Source: Ifrita kowaldi
Lineage: Eukaryota > Chordata > Aves > Passeriformes > Cinclosomatidae
Assembly (NCBI GenBank): GCA_013398055.1
Contig: VZRS01002620.1
Coordinates: 42,000-105,999 of the forward strand
Length of the DNA stretch: 64,000 nucleotides
Direction: 5' to 3'
The position numbers and the translations under genes were made by a program. The notes beneath the pieces were generated by a model. It saw only the letters and a list, made by a program, of their open reading frames with translations. It was not told the origin of the DNA and ran no database searches. This document shows positions 54,055 to 64,000 of this stretch, one piece after another (the stretch's first letter is position 1; every line of letters starts with the position of its first letter).

Positions 54055-54605
54055 TCATAGAATCGTTAGGGTTGGAAGGGACCTCAGGAGATCCCCGGGT
54101 CCAAACCCCTGCCCTGCCAACTGGAACACATCCAGGTGGGTGTTCAATGTCTCAGGAGAGGGAGACTCCATGACTTCCCTGGGCAGCCTGTTCCAGTGCA
54201 CTGCCACCCTCAATGTAAAGTTCTTTCTCATGCTTAGGTGGAACTTTTTTGTTTTAATTTATGGTCATTGCATCTCATCCTGTTGCTGGGCACCACTGAA
54301 AAGAGTCTAGCACCATGCTGTTGGCACCTGCGTTTGAAATACTCATACACATCAATGAGATGTCCTCTCAGTCTTCTCTAGACTAAACAGGCCCAGCTCC
54401 TGTAGTCTATCCTCGTAAGAGAGGTGCTTCGGACCCTAATCATCTTTGTTGCCCTCCACTGGACTGTCTCTGGTACTCCTTGTCTTTCTTGCACTGAGGA
54501 GCCCAGAACTGGACACTGTACTCCAGGTGTGGCCTCACTAGGGCCAAGTAGAGGGACAGGATCAACTTCTCTTGACCTGCTGGCCACACTCTTCCAGGTC
54601 TCGTA
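54055..54605 (-). mobile_element. CR1 3'-end copy, about 550 bases
   Basis: Antisense CR1 beginning with the tail (TCATAGAATCGTTAGGGTTG) and continuing through GGCAGCCTGTTCCAGTGCAC, ATGAGATGTCCTCTCAGTCT and GAACTGGACACTGTACTCCA. The 5' end is truncated. It lies about 600 bases upstream of MIER3 exon 2. Confidence 0.93.
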
Positions 54606-57600
54606 ATGGCATTTTTTGTTCCTCTACACATTTAGTTGGATTCGGCTGTCTTTAGCTTGATTCCTTAATCCCAGGCTATAAAGACTGATCTTTTTAATTC
54701 TAGATTCACAGGTTTCTGCTTCTGGCAAAAATGTCAATGGCCATACTTGCTATATTAAGTACTGCTCTGCTAGAGGGGTGGTGTGTGTCACAGCAACACT
54801 CACAGGCAGTAGCACCCCAGGTTGTGTCCCACATGGGGCTTTGGGGAGGCTCAAGGCTGCACACAAAGTGAATGGCTCCTTTGGATGCATCCTAAATTGG
54901 GTTTGCAGACAGTGTAGAGATCTCAGGCTAGTTTAGGTACTTGAGAAGGAGAGTTCTAATGGTGAATTCATTCTGCTGGGACCTGTTGCTCTGAGAAACA
55001 GAGTAAATTAAATTGTGTTGTGCTGCACTGCTGAGTCTAATATAATTCTAGTACTCAAACTGTTTGTAAACCTTCAAACTACACAGCAGCTGCAATGTAG
55101 TCATACTGCTCTCAACGTACATGGGGTAAAATGCTGGCAACATAAGAATTGCAAGTCTTTGCAGAAACACATTTTTTAGGAAAGCTGACACAGTCACTGG
55201 CAGCTTCATCAGTACCTCAACCTCTGTTTGCCTGATCAGCCTTTGTGTTTTTTCTAAGTTATCTGGTAAAAATGGTCAGCGACAGACAGACAGGCTATGT
55301 CAGGGCACACTTCACATACTAAAACATTAAGAAGAAAGAGTCAATCCTTTCCACTCAAAAATTAAGAAAGCAGATTTAATCTTCTCCAGCTCTGACTGAT
55401 CCAGAATGCCATTATAACCCACTACTGCTAGCTACTTAGCCTTTCTAAGTTTTGTTCCCTCCACATACAACAAATCCAGGTCTCTATTCTCTTGAAACCT
55501 CAGGCTGAGTAAGGCAAATAGCTTCTCATGAACACAGAATGTATAACACATACACAGGCCTGTTCATCTTATCAATAAAATAGCACAGAAAATGCAGCAG
55601 GAAAAAAATATCTATTCAGGGAAGTACATATTTGTTACTATATACATTTTATTAACAGGAATTGTCCTCAATTTGGATGCAAGTACCTATTTCCTAACTC
55701 CTGAAGTAGTTTACTTCAGTCATTTGACTGTTTAATATGATTAAGCTTTTCAGTTGTGTGCAATTTTACAGAAAAATCTGTTGTTAATTTGCTACTTAAA
55801 ATATTTTATCAGCTTTAGAACTGAGTTTTTAAATTATAATTCAGTTGTCTTTGATAAAATAGTATGAACTCATAGCTCTATCACAGCAGATCATGACGTA
55901 TATTCGAGAGCTGCCATATAAGTTGCAGCAAGTATTCTGGAAAAACTAGTGCTCAGAGCTGTGGACTGCAAGGGGGCTGTAAGGAAAATAAAAATTACTG
56001 GATTATAAAACATAACAATGAAAAGAATTTTCACTGAGATTTAGTTTTGTACTTGGGAATTGTAACTATACAGAAGGATGTACAAATATTTGCATATTCT
56101 AATACCTAAAAAAAAAAGGAGACAATCTGGATCTTGAAGATTTGAAAAGAGCTGCTATGATCCTATATCACAGTGGGGGTTGGATTGTAATAGCAATATC
56201 TATAATGCAATTATATTCTATGCTGTTACAAGATGTTTTACCTCCCAGTGGTTTTTACTGAGTGCAGATCAAGATAAAAAGTGAGGATGGTGAAGTTACT
56301 GGGCTAAAATTGTTTTTAATGGAAATGGAAAGGAACAGGGATGTGATTGCACTACTGCTTTCTCAATTTTTCTCCAGGAACAGGGGTGAGAACCTGAAAT
56401 GCTGGTAAAGTGTAGCCTGGAAACAAAACCTTGTACTTTGGTGGAGTCTGGTATGGCATTGGTGTGGAGCTTCCTCTGGAGCCCAGTGCTTTTGCAAGTG
56501 TTTTTCTGCCCTCTGCCTTGCCTCCCTGAACAGAAAGGCAAGGTGAGATTGCTGTTTCCATTTTACAAGGACTCAGAATTAGACATGGCAGAACAAAATA
56601 TACCTATGCATATACAGAGCAAATCAAATAATATGCAGATGCAGTTTTCCATAGCTACCATGCATATAAAACCCCATGGAGTTCTCTATTTCAAAGTGTC
56701 TTTTCTCTTGAATTGGAATCAAGAAGATGGGACAAAAATCTGCCTAAACTATACTTTACGAAGTAATGGAGGATGATACATTATATATATGTTTTGGCTA
56801 TGTTTTATCATTTGACTTAATCTCAGATTTAAAAAGTTTCAATTGATTGAAATAGTAAAGAAAGTGGAAGCAACTAAAATTAATTAGAAAAACCTGGAAC
56901 AAAAAAACCCAATAATGCAATGAAACTGAACACTTATAGATGGGGAGTTGTAAGATAAAGAGGGAAAAAGCTCTAGAAAAAATCTCTTGGTCTATAGCAA
57001 TTTTTTCTCCTTCACTCTTAAAAAGGGCAAAATTTAGTCTTTTGCTTCTTAGTGTGTGCTGTCATGCACATGTCTAACAGATACATGATGATCAGAGATT
57101 ACCATAAGCATGTATGGAGTCTTAATTTGTATCTGGGTGGTGTCAATGTGATGTTACTTTTTCACTTCAGTCCACACTCTCCCAGCAAACAGTTGCTCAA
57201 AGCCCTAGAGTAATGGCCTCGAACAGCCCTGTCTGCAGGCATAAGAAAAAAAAGTAAAGCCTTCTTTTTCAGGAAATGGAGCTGGTCTCAGATCTTTTGG
57301 CTGTATCTGTGCTAGTAAATTAAATATGCTCAGGGATGTTTGCTTGACATTACAACCACCAAGAAGCACAGAACTGCACATGTCTCTGTGGCCAAAACCT
57401 CTGCTTCTGTCAGAGATCACCTGTTGTAGGTGGACAGTTGAACAAAGTAACCTGAAGGGTAATGAGAAGGAAGGCTGCTGGTCATGAAGCACACAGGAAC
57501 CATTCTAATGGTTTGATGTCAAGGATGACCATGTCACAGCACTATTCAACTTACTGGAAAAGAAAACATTATGAAAATACAAGGCACTATCTCCCACCAA

Positions 57601-57770
57601 TCTATATTTGAGCTTTGGGATGGCAGGATGAAAGGAACACCCTCTGTGTATTAGGCATATCACTTACTACTCTTAATCACATTTCTTGTTGTGCAGATGC
57701 CATCGATTTGAGGATTTTATTTCAACAGAGAATGGATGTGCGGAGTAAAATTTAAAACCCCCTAGTTGTT
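54606..57770. other. Intergenic region upstream of MIER3
   Basis: Mostly AT-rich, with no exon, RNA gene or repeat I can identify. The open frames at 56296-56776 overlap on both strands and have no recognisable content. Confidence 0.55.
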
Positions 57771-58235
57771 TGTCATGGTTTAACCCAGCTGGCATCTAAG
57801 TACTGTGCAACTGCCTCGTTACTTTCCCCAGGTAGGGAGAAAAGTCAGAAAAAAAGGTAAACTTGCAGATTGAGATAAGAACAGTTTAATAATTGAAACA
57901 AAATAAAATATAATAATACTAATTATAACAATAACAATAATATCTTCATCATCAACAACAACAATAATGACAGAGAGAGAGAAGAATAAAACCCCAGAAA
58001 GGCAAGAGATACTCAAATGCAGTTGCTCACCACTCAGTGACAGATGCCCAGCCCGTCATCCTGCAGCAACAATCAGTCCCTCCCAGCCAGCTCCCCCAGT
58101 TCATACCCTGGCCATGTCCGTCTGTGTATGGAATATCCCTTTGGCCAGTTTGGGTCAGCTCTCCTGGCCATGCTCCCCCAGCCTCGTGGGCATCTGATTG
58201 CTGCAGAGCACGGGACACTGAAATGTCCTTGGCTA
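57771..58235. mobile_element. Endogenous-retrovirus-like LTR fragment
   Basis: Starts TGTCATGGTTTAACCCAGC, then GAGATAAGAACAGTTTAATA, an AAT/AAC-rich middle and TTTGGCCAGTTTGGGTCAG, a pattern I remember from a common avian LTR family. The far end with the matching CA terminus is not visible, so it is truncated or diverged. No internal retroviral genes are seen. Family and orientation are uncertain. Confidence 0.7.
57896..57970. repeat. AAT/AAC-rich simple sequence inside the LTR
   Basis: Irregular run of AAT, AAC and ATC triplets; a similar run lies at 58243-58300 just past the LTR fragment. Confidence 0.75.
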
Positions 58236-58300
58236 CAGAAGGTATTTAATAATAAAAATAATAACAATAGCAAAAACCAACAATAAACAACAACAACTTA

Positions 58301-59199
58301 ATTTCAGTAGTGAGCAAAGCAGCTTACTTTTGGTAAAGCTTACAAAAACCAGCAGATTTATAGCAAGATGTTTTATCCAGACTTACAGATATATGACTTA
58401 CACATGCAAATAATGACAGCACTGTTAATTACACAAGAGATGTACACAAGAGATGGTGTAATGTGAATACTTTAATTTAGGAGATTTTTAGAGAGGTTGT
58501 CTAAGGAAGGCTTCCTGTCAGGGATCTACCTTAGGCTGCAACCTTCAGGCTTCCTTTGGTTTTCACACCTATGGGATGGATAACCCAAGTGTGAAGGGAA
58601 TGAGTCGTATGTTCTGTTAAAGGCACAGCTTTCCCAGGAAGGTCTTCTTGTTTAGAGAAAGCATCTTTCTGATTGTCTTCATACTGAAATGGGACTGCCC
58701 TTGCAATATAACTGAAAACAACTGTTACTCAGCTACGCAAAGAAACACAGATGATCTAGTACCTCCTCTGTATGCCCTATGTTGGTCAAGGAGGAAGTTT
58801 TTAATGAAAGGGTAGGTATGTAATCCAATTATAAACAATTAAGAGCCTAATGAGAAACAGGTTCTCCTCAGTATCGCACACTGCAATTGGGTATTTTCAT
58901 TTTATAACATTGGCAGTCGTGTCACACATTATGAAGGAAAAAACCCCTTGTGCTTTTTGACATCTCTCAAAATATTTCAAATGAATACACAATAGCCACC
59001 ATAATTCAAAAAATATTTTCAAGAAACTTGCCTTTACTTATTAAAGATACACTATTAGCCTTTCTGGCAACATTACTGTAGTGCAATAAGATATCTTTGT
59101 TTTGCGAGAAGTGGGGAGGAATACTTCCTAAACAGCAGGCCCAGTACTTGTGTTTTGAGGGTGTTTTGTCTATTTCTTTTGAGCCAATTTGTAATAACT
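58301..59199. other. Intergenic, nothing recognised
   Basis: AT-rich DNA between the LTR fragment and the next CR1. No gene or known repeat is seen. Confidence 0.5.
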
Positions 59200-59640
59200 G
59201 CAGAATCACAGGATCCTTTATGCTGGACAAAACCCCTGAGATCGTAGGGTCCAACCTCTGACTGATCACCACCTTCTCAATTAGAGCAAAGTTTCACTTC
59301 CAGTATTTCTTGAACACCTCCCAACTTGGTGTTGCTCAGGCAGGACCTGCCTTTCCTAGACCTGTGGTGGCCTGATCCCTTGGCTGTCCTGTGTGTGCTG
59401 TGTGATGACACTTCAGATGAGCCTCCATGACCTTGCTGGGCACCAAAGTCAGGCTGAGAGGCCTGTAGTTCCCTGGATCCTCCCTCTGGCCCTTCTCATG
59501 GATGAGCGTCACATTTGGCAACCTCCAGGCAACTGGGACCTACCGAGTTAGCCAGGATTGATGATAAATGATAGAGAACAGCTTAGCGAGCTCTTCTGCC
59601 AGCTCCCTCAGGACCCTAAATGACCAAGTTCACAGAAAGT
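59200..59640 (-). mobile_element. CR1, internally deleted (3' tail joined to reverse-transcriptase segment)
   Basis: 59200-59335 resembles a CR1 3' end in antisense (AGAATCACAGGATC, GGGTCCAACCTCTGACTGAT). From about 59340 to 59640 the antisense strand encodes a CR1 reverse-transcriptase piece (NVTLIHEKGQREDPGNYRPL). The expected sequence between these parts is absent, so either this copy lost its middle or two copies abut. Confidence 0.85.
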
Positions 59641-61676
59641 ATCACCACTGTCTTTCAAAAAGCTCACAGAGATACACATCCTTTCAAAAAACTTAGTACT
59701 ATGTACATTGATGGGCAAAACTTGCAGAAAATCCTTACAAAAAAGGTTTTCTTCACTTCACTTGGATGTACAGTTTCTAAATTAATCTAGACATTAAAAA
59801 ATGGCGGCGATAAAAAAAATTGGCACAAATTTGTGCCAATACAGGTTTTTTAAAGAAAAAAGGGCTAAAGGAAATAAAATTGGCTATGAAACAAAACAGC
59901 ATTAAATTGAGATCTGCTTATATTTAGGTACGTGCAAGACCCTGATATCATTCTAGTCATCTGGTCTCTTTATTTCAAAATTAATATGCTCGATGTTCTC
60001 AAGTTAGTAAGGTGAATGTTAGGGAAAACACAAGAATTTTCCTTTATAGGGAAAAGAGTAGGATAAAGATGAGCATCTTGGGAAAATTAGTCACTTGGTA
60101 TTGAGTGTTTAGTTCATAATTCCTTCAATATAATTTCTTTTCATCTAAACAGTTTCTTGTCATTCACAGTTACTATTCTAAGGTTTGTTTTGTTTTAAAT
60201 TTAGAACTGTGAATATTCACTTGCTGTTACTTCGTGGGTGGCAGAAGTTGAGTACATTTAGAATTCACATGTGTAATATTTTGCAGAAGGTGTATACCAT
60301 GACTTTATCCTTCAACAGAAGAAATGTAGGCAGCATTCATCTGGGACATATTTGGAAAATACTTGCACCCTTTTAACCTCTATTTATTATCTATCATGAC
60401 AAGGAAGGAATACTACTTAATGGAGATAAACCATTCAATTGACTTCAAATAGCCCTTAGCTTAATAGTCCACAGTGTTTATGGAATGCGTTATGGAGATG
60501 GATGTTTTTACTGTCAAAGGAGAGAAAACTACTAGTCAGGCTATTTTCAGTCACAACATATGTGAAAAACTTGAAATGGAGAAGTTACTCTTTCAAAAAC
60601 TTCGTTCCAAAAGAGCTTCTATCTCTAATCAGCATAAACAAAAGCATGGTCTCCCAGTTCTTGTCCTGGCTTTTCACTAGTGTCACCAAGATAAAGATTA
60701 TTTGAGGTAGGAACAGCCATTATCTTGAGAGAGGTAAAATGATCAATAGTATAGGTCAAACTTATACTTATGTATCATTCAAAATTAGTACTGAGGTATT
60801 ACTTCAAAATATGGACTGTTAACTACAGCTTTATTTTAGCCTTTGCCCAAAATTCTGCTCTTGTCAATATCAGTGGTAATTTTAATATAAAAGTTTTTCA
60901 GAAAATAAGGAGTCAACAAGCACTTATGTTTCAATTTCCAGACCTGTCTGGTACTTGCTTATTGTATTAAATGCATTGTATGCAGAGATGCCCAGAACTC
61001 TTGAAAAATCAAGTAACTAGAGGTTATACATAATACAATGCAAATAATAATAATGGCCAAATATTTAATACAGTCAAATTCCATTGTCTTATTTATGTAG
61101 ACAGATCCACTGAAATCCTGAATAAATTGGTAAAGTTATCTTACCTTCCTTTCCTGGAAGGGATAATACATAAAAATAGACAAGCCCAAATACTTTATAC
61201 TAGTGTTCATCATGTTATTGCAAATGATAATGACTAGATATTGCTGTGCCTTTTTGTATGCTGCTTCCATTCTTTTAATTTTGCTACTTAAAATGTAAGT
61301 GAACATGCAGCTGAAAGATATTTAAAACTTTCAGTAAGGTCTGTTCATTAGAACTGTGTTTGTACTGAGGAATTCTCACTGTGTTTGGGAGCTGATTATA
61401 CAAATAATCATTTGCTGATAAGAACACATATTAGAGTTGGGCTTTTTATTAGCATTAGGTGGCCATTTGCTTTCTAGTTTTTAGATACTGGGCTCACTGC
61501 ATCAGAATTTTTTTGGATCAAATCTGTATTAATCAGATTTAAACCTGTTACATGAAAATTTTAATTCTGGCTTTCTGCCTGATCCTTTGGTTCAGATTGG
61601 TTGTATGTTGGGCACACTGGGTTTTTAAAAAAAGTTTAAGTGTTTTGTACATCTTCTGAAGCGACACAAAAATGTA
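59641..61676. other. Intergenic, nothing recognised
   Basis: AT-rich DNA with no exon-like reading frame or known repeat. Confidence 0.55.
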
Positions 61677-62247
61677 TGTAGCGGGTTGAATTCGCAAACC
61701 GGGCAGAAACACTAAAAAAAGTGTTGTGGTTTTGGTTTGGAATATGGATTACTTACTGATTTTTTGTGTGAGATAAAAAATTAAAAGAAACAAAAACAAA
61801 GCAGGCACAAACTTTAAACATTTGTGATACAAAGAAACTGTTTTATTACTAACAGAATTAAAAGAGAAAGAAAAAAACTAAGAAAGTTAAAACAAATTTC
61901 TCCCCTTTTCTAGCACTTTTTCTTTTTCACTCAGCTTACACAAAAGATAACAGAACATGGGATTTCAGTCAGAGTTGCAGTTTTAAAAGTCTCTTTCTTA
62001 TGCTTAAAGGGAAAAAGGGTTTTCTTTTGCTTTACGTGGTTCCCAAACTGCCACCAGCAGCAAAATCCGCCCGGAAAGAAACAATTTGCTGTGGTGTAGA
62101 ACATCTCTTCTATGAAAAAAAATTTCACAGTTCATCACATGGGGTTATTAATCTTTTTTNCCTTTTCCACGTGGTTTAAATAGGTAAATTGCGAGAAGCG
62201 TCATTAGTTTAAAAAACTGTCCATCAACTCAGGGTCAACCCACAACA
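61677..62247. mobile_element. Solo LTR of an endogenous retrovirus, about 571 bases
   Basis: It begins TGTAGCGGGTTGA and ends TCAACCCACAACA; these termini are inverted repeats matching at 11 of 13 positions and give the TG..CA ends of a retroviral LTR. Flanking pentamers ATGTA and ATGTG are an imperfect candidate target-site duplication. No gag, pol or env sequence adjoins it, so it is a solo LTR. A single N lies inside at 62160. Confidence 0.75.
62160..62160. other. Single N in the solo LTR
   Basis: Unresolved base after a poly-T run. Confidence 0.95.
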
Positions 62248-62252
62248 ATGTG

Positions 62253-63056
62253 TAATAGTAGGGAATTAATTATGTTTCTGTATTTTTCTATAGTACTTGC
62301 TTAATTAACAACGTAAGTGGGTACAATACTAATGTTAGTATCTTGTATTCTACTACTAGAAATGAAAGCACATTTCAAGTACCTGCCAAAATTCATTTTT
62401 GGTCTCATACTTCATCCCATTAGGTGAGGAAGGAGAGGTGGTGGGGTGTCTTTGTACAGTAGGGAGTGTTTCAACTTACAGAGCTCAACGATAGTGACGT
62501 CATAAGTTTGAGTCCCGATGGGTAGGAATCAAGGGGATGGCCAACAAGGCAGATATCCTGGTGGGAGCCTTTTTAAGACCACCCAACCAGGATGAAGAGG
62601 CAGACAAAGCATTCTACAAGCAACTGGCAGAGGTCTCATGATCACTGGCCCTTGTTATTGTGGGAGGCTTTACTTTAAATTGCTGGATCTCTGCTGGAAA
62701 CTCAGCACAGTAGAGAGGAGGCATTCTAGGAGGTTCCTGAAGCATGTGAAAGACAATTTCCTCACACAGATTATGTCTGTGAGCCAGCAAGAGAAGACCT
62801 CACTGGACCTGCTGTTTGTGAATAGAGAAGGACTGGGGGTGATGTGATGGTCAGAGGCTGTCTAGGGTGTGGTGAGAGCTCCCACAAAATGAGAACTTTC
62901 AATTCTTGGTGAAGAGAGGGTATCAACAAAACTTCTGCCTCAGCCTACCAGAAGGCAGACTTTGGCCTGTTCAGGACAGTGGTTCAGAGAGTCCCTTGTG
63001 AAACAGTCCGTAATAACAAAGGGATCCAGGAAGGCTGGACAGACTTTAAGAAGGAA
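62253..63056. repeat. 804-base exact direct repeat, copy 1
   Basis: Sequence identical, as far as I can read, to 63058-63861 at an offset of 805. It starts five bases after the solo LTR end and stops at the single N at 63057. Most likely two overlapping contigs that were not merged. Confidence 0.95.
62515..63056 (+). mobile_element. CR1 ORF2 endonuclease-region fragment (copy 1)
   Basis: Sense CR1 coding remnant. Frames encode ADILVG..RPPNQDEEAD and FYKQLAEVS, then RRHSRRFLKHVKDNFLTQ and LDLLFVNREGLG, the C-terminal half of the CR1 endonuclease domain, broken by frameshifts and stops. It stops at the N. Confidence 0.88.
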
Positions 63057-63057
63057 N
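63057..63057. other. Single N at the repeat junction
   Basis: One N joins the two identical 804-base copies, marking a contig join. Confidence 0.95.
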
Positions 63058-63861
63058 TAATAGTAGGGAATTAATTATGTTTCTGTATTTTTCTATAGTA
63101 CTTGCTTAATTAACAACGTAAGTGGGTACAATACTAATGTTAGTATCTTGTATTCTACTACTAGAAATGAAAGCACATTTCAAGTACCTGCCAAAATTCA
63201 TTTTTGGTCTCATACTTCATCCCATTAGGTGAGGAAGGAGAGGTGGTGGGGTGTCTTTGTACAGTAGGGAGTGTTTCAACTTACAGAGCTCAACGATAGT
63301 GACGTCATAAGTTTGAGTCCCGATGGGTAGGAATCAAGGGGATGGCCAACAAGGCAGATATCCTGGTGGGAGCCTTTTTAAGACCACCCAACCAGGATGA
63401 AGAGGCAGACAAAGCATTCTACAAGCAACTGGCAGAGGTCTCATGATCACTGGCCCTTGTTATTGTGGGAGGCTTTACTTTAAATTGCTGGATCTCTGCT
63501 GGAAACTCAGCACAGTAGAGAGGAGGCATTCTAGGAGGTTCCTGAAGCATGTGAAAGACAATTTCCTCACACAGATTATGTCTGTGAGCCAGCAAGAGAA
63601 GACCTCACTGGACCTGCTGTTTGTGAATAGAGAAGGACTGGGGGTGATGTGATGGTCAGAGGCTGTCTAGGGTGTGGTGAGAGCTCCCACAAAATGAGAA
63701 CTTTCAATTCTTGGTGAAGAGAGGGTATCAACAAAACTTCTGCCTCAGCCTACCAGAAGGCAGACTTTGGCCTGTTCAGGACAGTGGTTCAGAGAGTCCC
63801 TTGTGAAACAGTCCGTAATAACAAAGGGATCCAGGAAGGCTGGACAGACTTTAAGAAGGAA
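63058..63861. repeat. 804-base exact direct repeat, copy 2
   Basis: Second copy of the 62253-63056 sequence; unlike copy 1 it continues into further CR1 sequence to the window end. Confidence 0.95.
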
Positions 63862-64000
63862 ATCTTAGAGGCACAAGAGCAGCCCATCCCTATTTGCCAA
63901 AAGATGAGCCAGGGCGGGGGGAAAGAAGACTGGCCTGGCTGAGTAGGGAGCTTTTCCTGGAACTCACGGTAAAAAAGAGATTTTATGACCTTTGGAAGAA
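63320..64000 (+). mobile_element. CR1 ORF2 endonuclease-region fragment (copy 2, runs off the window)
   Basis: Same fragment as in copy 1, continuing past 63861 into the linker before the reverse transcriptase (translation recalls EILEAQEQPIPICQKMSQG). It reaches the window end, so the reverse-transcriptase part may follow. Degenerate and not intact. Confidence 0.88.

Overview
The window is nuclear DNA from a bird. It is AT-rich, has long introns and short exons with GT..AG boundaries, and almost all its recognisable repeats are CR1 non-LTR retrotransposon fragments plus two endogenous-retrovirus-like LTRs. The gene order MAP3K1 - SETD9 - MIER3 is the order I know from vertebrate genomes (human 5q11.2). 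The LTR at about 57.8 kb resembles a repeat I associate with neoavian genomes, so a neoavian bird is my best guess; this rests on memory.

Layout. (1) 1-19.5 kb, plus strand: the 3' three quarters of MAP3K1. Sixteen exons (832-16988, matching human exons 5-20) encode the last 1160 residues: SWIM, RING, TOG/armadillo-like, a long disordered region in one 1267-nt exon, and the whole kinase domain. A 2.5 kb 3' UTR follows. (2) 19.5-22.5 kb: intergenic DNA with a GC-rich patch, two CTCF-like motifs and a CR1 tail. (3) 22.5-29.9 kb, plus strand: complete SETD9, six exons, 294 residues, driven by a CpG-rich, TATA-less promoter with two CCAAT boxes. (4) 29.9-34.4 kb: intergenic DNA with one 1.4 kb CR1 that carries reverse-transcriptase remnants. 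(5) 34.4-53.6 kb, minus strand: MIER3, with a 3.4 kb 3' UTR and twelve coding exons (human exons 2-13). The first coding exon, expected to supply only the initiator and about two residues, was not found and probably lies in or near an 88-base N run. (6) 53.7-64 kb: intergenic DNA upstream of MIER3 with antisense CR1s, an LTR fragment, a solo LTR with inverted termini, and an 804-base exact duplication around a single N that looks like an assembly artefact.

The three genes do not form an operon or a pathway. MAP3K1 is a cytoplasmic JNK/ERK-pathway kinase and ubiquitin ligase, SETD9 is a poorly characterised SET-domain protein, and MIER3 is an ELM2-SANT corepressor that acts with HDAC1/2. MAP3K1 and SETD9 are head-to-tail; SETD9 and MIER3 are tail-to-tail. 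All exon phases join without a frame break, so the three genes look intact within the window. I found no tRNA, rRNA, CRISPR or bacterial-type feature, and no clearly new biological system. The most useful second looks are a frame-preserving 81-nt MIER3 intron, an overlapping upstream ORF at SETD9, CTCF-like motifs between MAP3K1 and SETD9, and the suspected false duplication at the right end.
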